Source: Allomesorhizobium camelthorni (GTDB lineage Bacteria; Pseudomonadota; Alphaproteobacteria; Rhizobiales; Rhizobiaceae). Taken from it: a stretch of DNA of 64,000 nt. A program made the translations under genes and the position numbers. Below the pieces are notes generated by a model that made no database searches, was not told where the DNA came from, and saw only the letters and a program-made list of their open reading frames with translations. Where the stretch lies: contig NZ_JAAKZF010000009.1 in the NCBI RefSeq assembly GCF_011045125.1, positions 62,001-126,000 of the forward strand, given 5' to 3'. Positions 45,201 through 53,133 of this stretch are shown in pieces; position 1 is the first letter of the stretch, and every line of letters begins with the position of its first letter.

Positions 45201-45893
45201 GCCGATTTTCGTCGGCTTGCCGGTCAGGAAATCGCCATCGTCCGGCAATGCCGGGTCATGCGAGGGGATTTCGATCGCGGCAGCGCCCGGGCGGGCGAGC
45301 GTGACGAAACCCTGATTGTCGACCGCGGTCGCCGCCGGGAAGGCGGCGTGGTCGATTTTCGCCGTGATGATCACGTCGAAATAGCGCCGGTCCAGAAGGC
45401 CGTCGCCATCGAGGTCTGTTCCCGAGAGGCGGAAATCCTCGATCGTCACCGTGTCGTCGGGCGAACCCGTCGTCGAGACGGAAGCCGCCGGTGCGGGTCC
45501 GCCCGCAGAGTCGGTAATGTCGCCGTTTATCTCGACATTGACCACTGAAAGCCCGGCCGGAAGCTGGTCGCGGAAATCCATGCGGATCTGCTTCAGCTCG
45601 TTGCCGAATTTTTCGCTGTTGAGCACTTCCGGTTCGCCCTCCGCGCCGAAGCGCAGACGGTATTTGACGTATTCGCAGCTTATCTGCTTGCCGATCTTCT
45701 CGAAGAACGGCTCGACGCGCTCGCGCTCCTGAATTGGTCCATCCGGCCTGTCGAGTTCGATGAGCGGCCTGTCGTCGGCCGGAACCAGAAGCGGCGTCTG
45801 GGCGGCGGCGGGTGCGATGCCGAAGGAGGCAAACGCCAGCCCGGCCGCCATCAGCCAGCGCGACGCGCGCGCGGCGATGGTTGCAGGTTTCAT
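42255..45893 (-). CDS. Large secreted protein with DUF11-like domains and Cys-rich tandem repeats
   Basis: A 1212-residue exported protein of unknown function. Residues 1-31 are a signal peptide (cleavage after APAAA). Residues 35-235 are a unique domain. A polyproline linker (238-245) leads to a domain at 250-350 with C-x(8)-C and a CC pair that is also present in the upstream gene's product. Four DUF11/CARDB-like beta domains follow at about 363-500, 506-640, 643-765 and 774-895, each with paired cysteines. The C-terminus holds EGF-like Cys repeats: one at 934-960, then four 37-residue copies of QCTLLPGQIRTQDGRCICPR type (981-1122), and two PLxCPRGTxGTxPNCRKV units. No anchor or transmembrane end is seen. 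Start ATG 45893 has GGAG six bases upstream. Confidence 0.75.
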   Translation of the reverse strand: MKPATIAARASRWLMAAGLAFASFGIAPAAAQTPLLVPADDRPLIELDRPDGPIQERERVEPFFEKIGKQISCEYVKYRLRFGAEGEPEVLNSEKFGNELKQIRMDFRDQLPAGLSVVNVEINGDITDSAGGPAPAASVSTTGSPDDTVTIEDFRLSGTDLDGDGLLDRRYFDVIITAKIDHAAFPAATAVDNQGFVTLARPGAAAIEIPSHDPALPDDGDFLTGKPTKIGIDVTDCEPPPPPPPGGDEACFEVETGDVDCVPGGGAFIYNMPVGADMAGKWVQLRTTTPGIMVAPAAQLVPAGGGVLAWTITGALPGDVVHLIVTGIETYAGPEEGVGLCCTQTVDLVIPDDLDCPDERGEPDIRIEKRADVATCTIEGGCNFTITVSNVGDAPYNGKIVLDEVTLPGNATIDSGPNPPWVCAPLTSPMSCEHPATTLNPGESIDLKLGFKPGAGWGARYIRNCAAYDYPASEKELFGSQANDRACAAIRLCRPNDRDCRPPVEKKVDLGITKQARTPVCSPDGVCFFIINVINTGAETINGPITVIDEYPVNVPASSDFVPSPPWSCVPEVAGRFRCDHPDVMLAPGAFIPLGVRAIVGDDFPADLLENCAEVLPVADESDLTNNKACAKARIPRRDPGKPTLRITKTCEAVAGAAGYTCRITVISLGTTAPSGPVRVNDAAELIGAGTPVQIQTVTPDGAEWSCGPVPADTLSCQIPGAVMTPGTSRHFDVTVNVSPNERFENCARASYGPAPGDDIVYPIGEACDQGGSSIRVEKTGDRECRVGEPCTFEVTIRNDSDTAFNGPVRIGDAIGVEGLGRLEGVEIAEIVPPFGCAPEPTTLPISCVADLSLGAGEARVHQVTVVIPDDGRFDNQNGPINGRNCVAVLSPDTPVRNGGGLSEGQSLVEGSPEEGQYACHPFTISKPEQPKDQCSEGFVMNNAGRCVCPEGTTFRNGRCTGDQGTTPTPTPKPRKPQPQQCNLLPGQIRTQDGRCICPRGTELRNNRCVRDVPPVRQCTLLPGQIRTQDGRCICPRGTELRNNRCVRDVPPVRQCTLLPGQIRTQDGRCICPRGTELRNNRCVKDVPPVHQCTLLPGQIRTQDGRCICPRGTRLVRGQCRQTTVECPKGTTLRNGRCVTVQPLSCPRGTIGTLPNCRKVEVQPLRCPRGTVGTPPNCRKVTQPTQPNIRINPDTLRKILPRREQQNQKPVQ
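42528..42953 (-). repeat. Four in-frame 111-base tandem repeats (three complete, last one divergent)
   Basis: The repeats encode residues 981-1122 of the large secreted protein. Each unit carries four cysteines in the pattern C-x(13)-C-x-C-x(10)-C. The first three units are almost identical in protein and DNA, which points to recent duplication; the fourth changes after ICPRGT. Confidence 0.88.
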
Positions 45894-45966
45894 GATCGTC
45901 TCCATGACATCGGTTTCAGTGCGCCCCGCCAGGGGAAGATGTGAGAACATGGTCATCTCTCCCTCC

Positions 45967-47940
45967 TCACGGCGCGCAGCTTGCGGGTGGCGTTTCGAGC
46001 GTCACCGTGACTTTGCAGCACGGGTAGTAGCCGCCCCGTTCGGCATCGGCTTGCCTGTAGAAGCAGAGCCCGACATCGACATTCTCGCCGGGGAAGTGCC
46101 CGGTAATGCCCAATGTGAACGGAGCGCCTGCAGGTTGCGTCTGCTGCAGGGGCGAAACGCCGATCCCCGGTGTCCTGGAGTCGGCCTTGATCGTGTCGCC
46201 GCCGATGCCGGCGACGTCGCGCACGTAAAGATCGGCCTCGAGCCCGGCCGGCGTGCAGAAATACTCGACCGCATCGAGATCGATGCAGGGCGGAATGTCG
46301 TCCCCCGGCTGCGGGAAGATCGGCGGCCAGATGGGCGGCGGGTAGCCGCCGCCCGGAACCGGCTCGTAATAGCCGGCGCGGCCTTCGCAGGGCCGCCAGA
46401 CTTCCACGTCGCCGACATGGCCCTCGACTTCCGGGTCTTCGAAAAATCCGTCGAAATCGACGAACCAACTGCCGAATGGCGGCTCGTTCTTCGGGCGCAC
46501 CAACGGCGTCGGCGTGATCTGCACGCCGTGCACGGCTAGCGGCCCGCCCGGGATGAGCTGCTCTTCGAGCGCCGGATTGTCGCGCAGCTTATCGCCGGTC
46601 TTCACCAGCGTATCGGCGCAGGCATTGGTGTTGATGAAGCCCTGCGCGTCATAGCCATATTGCAGGTCGATGCCGCCGGCGCTCTGGCGGTGGCCTTCGG
46701 GGAAGCCGACCGCATATTCCTCCGGCGCTTCCACCCAGATCGATTCCGTCGCCGGATCGTCGGGGCTTTCGCGCCAATAGCGCAGCACGACGCCGTCGCC
46801 GGAATCGGCGAAGCGGCTATAGTCGTAGCGGTTGTCGATCTCGCCGCGCTGGGCGAGATACATGAAGCCGCGCGTGTCGAAGGCGATGTCGGTCACCGCC
46901 AGCTCCTCGGGAGCGGCGACTGTCAGCTCCCAGCGCGGATCGGCAGCGAACGTCCCATCGCGGGCGATGCCGACCGACCAGATTTCCGCCTTCTCGCCGA
47001 CGGCGTAGTAGAGCCGGCCGCCATGCACCTGGACGCCCCAGACGCGGCGTTCGTCCTGCGTGTAACCCCAGGTGTCGGGGTCCTCGCTGTCGAAGGCAGC
47101 GCCCTCTATGTCCATCACCGCGCCGTCGTCGGCGACGGCGTCGAGGCCGCGCGCCGGCCGTCCGGCAACGCCGTGATCGAAGATGTCGATCAGGGCGCCG
47201 TCGGCGCCGATGCGGTGGATCAGGCCCGTGTCGAGGTCGGAAGCGAAGAACTGCCGGTGCGCCTTGTCGAAGGCGACGTTGCCGATGCCCGGCCCGCTAT
47301 TGCTGTCGATGTCGGCAAACAGCGAGACCTGGCCGGTCAGCCCGTCGATCTTCCAGATCGTGCCGGGCCCGCCGCCATTCTCCTCGGCGAACTGGCCTTC
47401 CATGAAGGTCGCGCCTTCCGCGCCGCGGCGCTGGCGTTCCGGCCGGCCGTCATCGTCCTCGTCGGGCGTGACGATGCGGACGCCGTGCAGCGAGCTTGCG
47501 GCCGCATAGAGGTTCGGCACGCCGCTCGAGATGCCGTCGCGAACGCCGTCGTCATAGGCGAGGCCGAAAACCTGGCCGATCTGGCCGGCCATCACCTCAA
47601 AGGGTTGCGGCGTATAGACGAGCTGCCCGGAAGGCGGTCCGCCGAGCGCATTGACGTCGAAAACGCGCAAGGTTGCGCGGTCGAGGTCGATGAAGGTTTC
47701 GTCGACCGGGTCGACGCCGGGCGGCAGTCCCTCGTCGAAATTGGGAATGATGGTGCCGGAAAATCCGGTCGCCGCCATCGATCCGGGATGGATGATCTGC
47801 GTTTCCTGCGCCCTGCCGGGGCCGGCGAACCAGAGCCCGGCCGTCAGCGCCAGCGCGACGATTGCGCTCGTCGAGGCCAGTGCGTTGCGGCGGCGATGGT
47901 GAAGGGCGTGCAGGATGGATGTTCCGCGGACATGCGGCAT
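45967..47940 (-). CDS. Secreted beta-propeller-like protein with Cys-bearing C-terminal domain
   Basis: A 657-residue exported protein of unknown function. Residues 1-45 look like a long signal peptide with an arginine-rich start (HHRRRNALA) and end at GRAQ. Residues 50-520 have repeated propeller-like strands (VFGLAYDDGVRD, GTIWKIDGLTGQVSLFADID, FASDLDTGLIHRIGADG, VTDIAFDTRGFMYLAQRG), as in NHL/YVTN or SMP-30-like proteins. Residues 550-657 form a domain that matches part of the next gene's product. It is the first gene of a two-gene operon, with a 73-base gap to the next. Start is ATG 47940 with GGGAG seven bases upstream; the longer open frame crosses the promoter and is rejected. Confidence 0.75.
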   Translation of the reverse strand: MPHVRGTSILHALHHRRRNALASTSAIVALALTAGLWFAGPGRAQETQIIHPGSMAATGFSGTIIPNFDEGLPPGVDPVDETFIDLDRATLRVFDVNALGGPPSGQLVYTPQPFEVMAGQIGQVFGLAYDDGVRDGISSGVPNLYAAASSLHGVRIVTPDEDDDGRPERQRRGAEGATFMEGQFAEENGGGPGTIWKIDGLTGQVSLFADIDSNSGPGIGNVAFDKAHRQFFASDLDTGLIHRIGADGALIDIFDHGVAGRPARGLDAVADDGAVMDIEGAAFDSEDPDTWGYTQDERRVWGVQVHGGRLYYAVGEKAEIWSVGIARDGTFAADPRWELTVAAPEELAVTDIAFDTRGFMYLAQRGEIDNRYDYSRFADSGDGVVLRYWRESPDDPATESIWVEAPEEYAVGFPEGHRQSAGGIDLQYGYDAQGFINTNACADTLVKTGDKLRDNPALEEQLIPGGPLAVHGVQITPTPLVRPKNEPPFGSWFVDFDGFFEDPEVEGHVGDVEVWRPCEGRAGYYEPVPGGGYPPPIWPPIFPQPGDDIPPCIDLDAVEYFCTPAGLEADLYVRDVAGIGGDTIKADSRTPGIGVSPLQQTQPAGAPFTLGITGHFPGENVDVGLCFYRQADAERGGYYPCCKVTVTLETPPASCAP

Positions 47941-48049
47941 GAGGCTTCTCCCGAATTTCGTCGGAGAAACCACCGGTGCGGCCGCGCGAACGACCGCCGC
48001 GTGTCCGGCACTTTCCCCCCTGGCAATACGGTGTCCGCCCCTCATCTGC

Positions 48050-48078
48050 ACGTTACGCGGGCAATGACGTTGCGTCAA
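48050..48078 (-). promoter_or_regulatory. Candidate promoter of the secreted-protein operon
   Basis: On the minus strand TTGACG (48078-48073) is followed after 17 bases by TAACGT (48055-48050). It lies 110 bases upstream of the propeller-protein start. The rest of the 320-base gap 47941-48260 has no recognised feature. Confidence 0.4.
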
Positions 48079-48260
48079 CGGGACGAGGCCGAAGCCCAGC
48101 GCGTCCGTTTCGTCTCCGAAACGGTGGTCGCACTGAGCGCCGGCTGGTCCCGTTGACCTGTAACTGTCGGTGGTCATGGGTTTTCCTTTCCGGGGCCGCA
48201 CCATGCGGCTCCTGGACGCTCAGTCGCGGCGGAAAGGAGAAAGGTTCACCGAGCGGGCAG

Positions 48261-48872
48261 TCAGCGGTCCGACAGCGCGAGCCGCAGCCCAAGCGCCGCG
48301 AAGGCGCCGGCAAAGCCGCGCCGCAGCCAGGCAAGCACGCTGGGACTCGAAATGACGTAGCGCCTTGTCGCCGAGGCGAACGCGCCGTAGCCGACGAAGA
48401 CGATGAAGGTCAGCGCCATGAACACGCCCGCCAGCCCCAGCATGTAGGAGGTCGGGCTGGGCGTGTTCGCCGGCACGAATTGCGGCAGGAAGGCCAGGAA
48501 GAACAGCGACAGCTTGGGGTTGAGAATGTTCAGCATGAAGCCGCTGGCGATGATCTTTGCCGGCGAGCGCGTGGAGTGGCGTTCGGAAACCTGCAGCGCG
48601 CCGCCGTCCCGCATCACCCCCCAGGCCATGTAGAACAGGTAGGCGACGCCGAGATATTTGACGATCTGGAAAGCCAGCGCGCTGGTGTGCAGCAGCGCCG
48701 CCAGCCCGGCTATGCTGGCCGCGATATGCGGGACGATGCCGAGCGTACAGCCGATTGCCGCGAGTACGCTGGCGCTCCAGCCCCGGCTCAGCCCGAAGGC
48801 CAGCGTGTAGAGCACGCCGGTGCCCGGCAGGAGAATGACGATGATCGAGGTCAGCAGATATTCGGGGGTCAT
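48261..48872 (-). CDS. LysE/RhtB-family amino-acid exporter
   Basis: A 203-residue inner-membrane exporter with about six spans. The opening ILLPGTGVLYTLAFGLSRGW is a variant of the family's PGP motif, and GFMLNILNPKLSLFFLAFLP is the conserved third-span signature. Members export amino acids such as lysine, threonine or homoserine lactone; the specificity here is unknown. Start is ATG 48872. It is on the same strand as the AraC regulator gene 369 bases upstream, which may control it. Confidence 0.88.
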   Translation of the reverse strand: MTPEYLLTSIIVILLPGTGVLYTLAFGLSRGWSASVLAAIGCTLGIVPHIAASIAGLAALLHTSALAFQIVKYLGVAYLFYMAWGVMRDGGALQVSERHSTRSPAKIIASGFMLNILNPKLSLFFLAFLPQFVPANTPSPTSYMLGLAGVFMALTFIVFVGYGAFASATRRYVISSPSVLAWLRRGFAGAFAALGLRLALSDR

Positions 48873-49241
48873 GATGGCGCTCCAGGTTCGGGATTTTCGG
48901 AACCGCAGGAAAGCCGATCGGGAGGAGCTGGTCTTGAACGAAATTGCAGTGCTTTTCGGATGGATGAAATCGCTAACCGACGCGCGTCGTAGCGCTGCAA
49001 ATCAGGTGCGAGCGGACGTTTCGCCGGGTGTCCATACCTGAGGGAATCCATGCCTCGCCACATCGGAAGTCAAAGGCGGGGCAGAACAGGCGGCCACTGA
49101 GCTTCGCCCAAACATGTTCCATATGCGATCGCCAGCCTGCGAACGGGGAGGAGATTCTGGCAAGGATGTTCGAAAGAGAGGTTGACTGGTGGTCGTGGGG
49201 CTGCCGATCACTCTACCGGCCCATTGGCATAGCCACCAAAA
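48873..49241. other. Gene-free stretch between the AraC regulator and LysE exporter genes
   Basis: No reading frame with coding character, no repeat of the families seen elsewhere and no clear terminator were found in these 369 bases. A promoter and control site for the exporter gene would be expected here but none stood out. Confidence 0.5.
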
Positions 49242-50087
49242 TCAGCCGACCGCCTCGGCATAAGCGCCGGGCGAAATCCCATAGGTCCGCACGAACATTC
49301 GGGTCATGTGGCTCTGGTCGGCGAAGCCGCTTTCAAGGGCGGCCTGCGCCAACGGCCTGCCTTGCGCGATCAGCCGCCGCGCGGCCGCGATCCGGCGCTG
49401 GAGAATATAGGCATGTGCCGTAAGCCCGGTTGCCCTCACAAAACCGCGCAGCACCTGGAAGCGGCTGAGGCCGCTTTCGCGCGCCAAGTCGGCCAGCGTG
49501 ATCGCCGCCGCCGGATCGTCGTCGATCAGGCTGCGGGCGACGGAAATCGGTGCGGGCATCGATCGGTCCGGGACAAAACCGTTCCCGTCGCGCATGACCT
49601 CCGCCAGCAGCATCAGCATCGTTTCCTCGCGCGCGACCGACGCTTGCGCACCGGCCGGCGTCGTCGCTTCGTCTTCGGCGTCCTGCCTGCCTGCCGTCAT
49701 CGCCGAAAACAGCGCGCCGAAGCAGGCGGCGATCCGAGGGTCCCCGATGACCGGCCGGGTGAATTCGAACGTGCTCGTCCGGCCCTGGCTGATGTCGCGG
49801 GCGGCGTCGGCGATCAGCGGCGGGTCGAAATAGAGCATGCGCCAGGAGCGGCCGGCGTCGCCGATCGGCGCGCCGTCATGCACCTCGCCCGGATTGACGG
49901 TGATCGCGTCGCCGGGGCCGGCCTCCACCATGCCGCGGCCGCTAAGAGATTTCTGCGCGCCGCGATGGATGACGCCGATGCCGAACTGCTCGTGCGTATG
50001 GCGCGGAAATGTGTGGCGCGTTTCCGCTTCCACCGCGTCCACGCCGGCGATCGCGCACCGGAGCATTTTGAATTGGGCTCGTGCCAT
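49242..50087 (-). CDS. AraC-family transcriptional regulator
   Basis: A 281-residue regulator. The N-terminal half is a cupin-like AraC ligand domain (HTFPRHTHEQFGIGVIHRGA, VNPGEVHDGAPIGDAG). The C-terminal half has two HTH motifs, ITLADLARESGLSRFQVLRG and PLAQAALESGFADQSHMTRM, with the usual ending FVRTYGISPGAY. The context, upstream of a LysE exporter on the same strand, is common for regulators of amino-acid export. Start is ATG 50087 behind GGAGGAGG; the longer open frame lacks homology. Confidence 0.9.
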   Translation of the reverse strand: MARAQFKMLRCAIAGVDAVEAETRHTFPRHTHEQFGIGVIHRGAQKSLSGRGMVEAGPGDAITVNPGEVHDGAPIGDAGRSWRMLYFDPPLIADAARDISQGRTSTFEFTRPVIGDPRIAACFGALFSAMTAGRQDAEDEATTPAGAQASVAREETMLMLLAEVMRDGNGFVPDRSMPAPISVARSLIDDDPAAAITLADLARESGLSRFQVLRGFVRATGLTAHAYILQRRIAAARRLIAQGRPLAQAALESGFADQSHMTRMFVRTYGISPGAYAEAVG

Positions 50088-50184
50088 CTGGTCATGCCTC
50101 CTCCGGCAGTTTGCCTGCCCGTGCCATGAACCGCAACGGGAGGGGCGGTGTTGAAGCGCCAGGCGCATTGCAACCCCTGCCTAT

Positions 50185-50304
50185 GCCCCCTCCACCGCCT
50201 GCGGCGGTACCCCTCCCCCGTAAACGGGGGAGGATCAGCGGCGACGCCGGTTCCTCCCCTGCGAAGCGGGGGAGGGGGACCACGCGAAGCGTGGTGGAGG
50301 GGGC
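50185..50304. repeat. Palindromic repeat element (family F)
   Basis: Near-identical to 36433-36554: GCCCCCTCCACC paired with GGTGGAGGGGGC, enclosing CCTCCCCCGT/ACGGGGGAGG and a CCACGCGAAGCGTGG hairpin. It lies in the 403-base gap between the divergent AraC and sigma-factor genes. Confidence 0.8.
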
Positions 50305-50443
50305 AACCCCATGCTTCAGCCTTCGCGATCATCCCACCCGCCTCGCTGCGCTCGCCCGCCTTCCCCCATCGAGGGAGGTAGGGCGGCGACGCTGCCAAGC
50401 TGGCGCAGTTCCCCCTCTTGGTCTAATCCTTCATCAACGGGGT

Positions 50444-50468
50444 GAACCTTTCCGAGGCTGCATGCGAC
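50444..50468 (+). promoter_or_regulatory. Possible ECF-type promoter upstream of the sigma-factor gene
   Basis: GAACC (50444-50448) is followed after 16 bases by CGAC (50465-50468), 22 bases before the sigma-factor start. The GAAC -35 is the usual ECF feature and autoregulation is common, but the -10 is weak. Confidence 0.35.
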
Positions 50469-50490
50469 AGAGCCGACAGAAGCGCCGGTC

Positions 50491-51051
50491 ATGACGAACG
50501 ATACCGATCGTGACCTGGTCGGCCGCGTCGCCAAGGGCGACCGCGCTGCCGTGCGGCTTCTGTTCATGCGCCACCACGCGCGGGTCTACCGTTTCGTGGC
50601 GCGCCAGACGGGATCGGAAGCGATGGCGGACGACATAGCCAACGAAGTTTTTCTGGAGCTGTGGCGGCAGGCGCCGCGCTTCGAGGGCCGGTCGGAAGTC
50701 TCGACCTGGCTGCTGGGCATTGCCCGCTTCAAGGCGCTGTCGCATCTGCGCAAGAAAAGCGAGGCGTGGATCGACGATGACGACGCTGCCGCGATTGCAG
50801 ACAGCGCCGATACGCCGGAAGTGACGGTGATGAAGGAGAACAAGGCGGCGGCGCTCAGGCGCATGGTCGACGCGCTGCCCGAGGAGCATCGCACGGTGGT
50901 CGACCTCGCCTATTATCACGGCAAGTCGGTCAGCGAGATCGGCGAGATCCTGTCTATACCGGTGGCGACGGTGAAGACCCGGATGTTTTATGCCCGCAAG
51001 AAGCTGGGCGAGGCGCTGAAAGCCGCCGGTCACGACAGGGGTTGGCCATGA
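50491..51051 (+). CDS. ECF-family RNA polymerase sigma factor
   Basis: A 186-residue group IV sigma factor. Region 2 covers residues 20-90 (FVARQTGSEAMADDIANEVF, FEGRSEVSTWLLGIARFKAL), and region 4 covers 120-175 (LPEEHRTVVDLAYYHGKSVS, IPVATVKTRMFYARKKL). No additional C-terminal domain is present. It overlaps the next gene, a membrane anti-sigma candidate, by four bases (ATGA), so the two are coupled. The third gene is a secreted subtilase. Start is ATG 50491. The signal sensed is unknown. Confidence 0.92.
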   Translation: MTNDTDRDLVGRVAKGDRAAVRLLFMRHHARVYRFVARQTGSEAMADDIANEVFLELWRQAPRFEGRSEVSTWLLGIARFKALSHLRKKSEAWIDDDDAAAIADSADTPEVTVMKENKAAALRRMVDALPEEHRTVVDLAYYHGKSVSEIGEILSIPVATVKTRMFYARKKLGEALKAAGHDRGWP

Positions 51052-51716
51052 GCGCCGGGGAAAACATGTCGCGCCGCGACGAACTGGAAGCGCTGCTGCC
51101 TTTCTACCTGAACGGCACGCTGGAAGGCGACGACCTCGAAGCCGTCGAGGAGTGGCTGGCCTCAGACCCTGAGGCGGCGGTGGCGCTCGCCGAAGCCGAC
51201 GCGGAATTTGCCGGCGCGGTCGCCGCCAACGAGGCGCTGCGGCCTCCCGCCGATGCGCTGAGCCGCTTTTCGAAGGCGCTGGAGGCGGAAGCCGTGCCCG
51301 CGAGGTCGCAGGCGGGAAAATCCTGGCTCGCCAACGTCTGGGAACGGATCGCCGGCCTGCCGGCGGGGCTCGCCTGGGCAACGGCCGCCGCGGCGGTCAT
51401 GCTGCTTGTCGTGCAGACGGCGCTCGACACCGGCAGGCAGGGCGGCGATTTCGAGATCGCCGGAGAGCAAGGCGGCGTCGGCGCGATGCCGTTCGCCTTC
51501 GTCAAGTTCAGGCCGGAGGCGGAGATGGCCGACATCTCGGCCTTCCTCATGGAAAACGGCGCGGCCATCGCCGGTGGGCCGACGGCGGGCGGCGTGTTCC
51601 GCATCGCCATCCCCGCGAAGACCGCCGCCGACTATGACAGGCTGGTCGGCCTTATTGCCGCCCAGCCCTTTGCCGAGACTGTTTCCGAAGGCAGGAAACC
51701 GTCCAATGGCGGGTAA
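51048..51716 (+). CDS. Membrane anti-sigma factor candidate with propeptide-like periplasmic domain
   Basis: A 222-residue single-pass membrane protein. Residues 9-60 (LEALLPFYLNGTL, AVEEWLASDPEAAVAL) have the shape of the anti-sigma N-terminal domain, but the usual zinc-binding His/Cys set is absent. A transmembrane helix is at about 104-124. Residues 147-212 are periplasmic and read like a subtilisin-type propeptide or I9 inhibitor (FVKFRPEAEMADISAFLMEN, AAIAGGPTAGGVFRIAIP). Start is ATG 51048, within the sigma stop. Its stop lies inside the start of the protease gene (11-base overlap). The anti-sigma role is inferred from position and layout. Confidence 0.7.
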   Translation: MSAGENMSRRDELEALLPFYLNGTLEGDDLEAVEEWLASDPEAAVALAEADAEFAGAVAANEALRPPADALSRFSKALEAEAVPARSQAGKSWLANVWERIAGLPAGLAWATAAAAVMLLVVQTALDTGRQGGDFEIAGEQGGVGAMPFAFVKFRPEAEMADISAFLMENGAAIAGGPTAGGVFRIAIPAKTAADYDRLVGLIAAQPFAETVSEGRKPSNGG

Positions 51717-53127
51717 GGCATTCAGGATTGCGGCGTTTTCGGCTGCCATGCTTGCGGGCGTGGCTCCGGCTTTGGCGCAGACCAACGACCCTTCCGGCGC
51801 GCTCCCGACCGATCGGATAACCGTTCAGCCTGAAGGCACGGATCCGGACGATGATCGCGGCGGCCAAAATGCCGTGCTGCTGCCGGATTTGCTGTTCGAC
51901 CTGTTTCCCAATCCCGCCGGCCGCGAGCCGGCTCAGCCGGGCAGCGGCGCGGGACAGGCGCCGCCCTCAAACACGCAAGCGGGAGGACCGCCGCCTGTGC
52001 CGGCGCGAAATCCGCTCGGCGCGGCCGCTGCCACTGCTGCGCGCCAGCCGCTCGCCGCCCCGGCGCAGGCGATTGCCGGCGAGTTCGTCCCCGACGAGGT
52101 GCTGGTGACCATCGAAGGCGACGGCGCGGTCGTCCAGGACATCGCGGCGGATTTCGGGCTCGAGATACGCTCGCAGCGGCTTTCGACCCTGCTCGGCCTG
52201 ACCGTCGTGCGCTTCGGCATTCCCGACGGCCGGCCGGTCGGCGTCGTGCTGGCCCAACTTGCCGCCGACGGCCGCGCGCAGGGGCGCGTGCCCAACCACG
52301 TCTACGACCTCCAGCAGGCGCCGGCAGTCATCAACTACGCCTTCCAGCGCATCGCGCTGGATTCCGCCGCGGCCAGCGGCAAGGATGTGCGCATCGCCGT
52401 CATCGACACTGCGGTGGACGAGACGCATCCGGCGTTGAAAGGCGTCGTTGCCGAGATTTTCGACGCCATGCCGGAGGTCGAGATCGCCTCGCGCGACCAC
52501 GGCACTTCGGTCGCCGGGCTGATCGCCGGCACGGGGCCGTTTCGCGGCATGGCGCCCGGATCGAGCATCTACCATGCCCGTGCGTTCGAGAACGGCAAGT
52601 CAACCATGGACACGATCCTGAGCGCGCTCGACTGGGCGGCAGGCAGGGATGTGCGCATCATCAATATGAGCTTCGTCGGGCCGCGCAACGAATTGCTGGA
52701 GACCGCCTGCCGCAATGCGCGGGCGCAAAACATGGTGCTGATCGCGGCGGCCGGCAATAACGGCCCGAAAGCGCCGTTCGGCTATCCCGCCGCCTATGCC
52801 GGCGTGACCGCCGTGACCGCAACCGACGAGCAGGACCGGCTGATGCAGCAGGCCAATCGCGGGCCTTACGTCTATCTGTCGGCCCCCGGCGTCGACATGA
52901 TCGCGCCGGTCGGCGGCGGCTCGGACCTCGTCACCGGCACCTCCTTCGCCGCAGCGATCGTCTCGGGCGCGGTCGCCAATCTGATCCGCAGCAATCCCGA
53001 GCGCTCGGCCGACTGGATCGAGAAGGCGCTGGCCGAAACCGCCACCGATCTCGGCAGCGCCGGCCGCGACGGCGATTTCGGTTACGGCCTGCTCAACGCC
53101 AAGGCGGCGGATGCGGCGAAGGAATAG
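51706..53127 (+). CDS. Secreted S8 (subtilisin-like) serine protease
   Basis: A 473-residue exported protease. A signal peptide covers residues 1-24 (ends PALAQ). A proline/alanine-rich linker and a propeptide-like region (126-204) precede the catalytic domain. The triad is Asp-234 (AVIDTAVDETHP), His-265 (DHGTSVAGLIAG) and Ser-413 (GTSFAAAIVSG), with the oxyanion Asn-351 (AAAGNNG). No membrane anchor follows. It overlaps the anti-sigma candidate by 11 bases and is the last gene of the sigma operon. It could process extracellular targets or the anti-sigma itself. It is convergent with aglR, with only six bases between the stops. Confidence 0.9.
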   Translation: MAGKAFRIAAFSAAMLAGVAPALAQTNDPSGALPTDRITVQPEGTDPDDDRGGQNAVLLPDLLFDLFPNPAGREPAQPGSGAGQAPPSNTQAGGPPPVPARNPLGAAAATAARQPLAAPAQAIAGEFVPDEVLVTIEGDGAVVQDIAADFGLEIRSQRLSTLLGLTVVRFGIPDGRPVGVVLAQLAADGRAQGRVPNHVYDLQQAPAVINYAFQRIALDSAAASGKDVRIAVIDTAVDETHPALKGVVAEIFDAMPEVEIASRDHGTSVAGLIAGTGPFRGMAPGSSIYHARAFENGKSTMDTILSALDWAAGRDVRIINMSFVGPRNELLETACRNARAQNMVLIAAAGNNGPKAPFGYPAAYAGVTAVTATDEQDRLMQQANRGPYVYLSAPGVDMIAPVGGGSDLVTGTSFAAAIVSGAVANLIRSNPERSADWIEKALAETATDLGSAGRDGDFGYGLLNAKAADAAKE

Positions 53128-53133
53128 GCGCGG

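Noticed and set aside
41955-45548. Open frame of 1197 codons on the plus strand
   Set aside because: It is antisense to the secreted giant and consists of Arg/Ala/Asp-rich low-complexity peptide typical of the opposite strand of high-GC genes. The minus strand has signal peptide, domains, ribosome site and terminator.
48820-49041. Small plus-strand gene in the AraC-LysE gap
   Set aside because: It overlaps the start of the LysE gene, has no convincing ribosome site and no recognisable motif.
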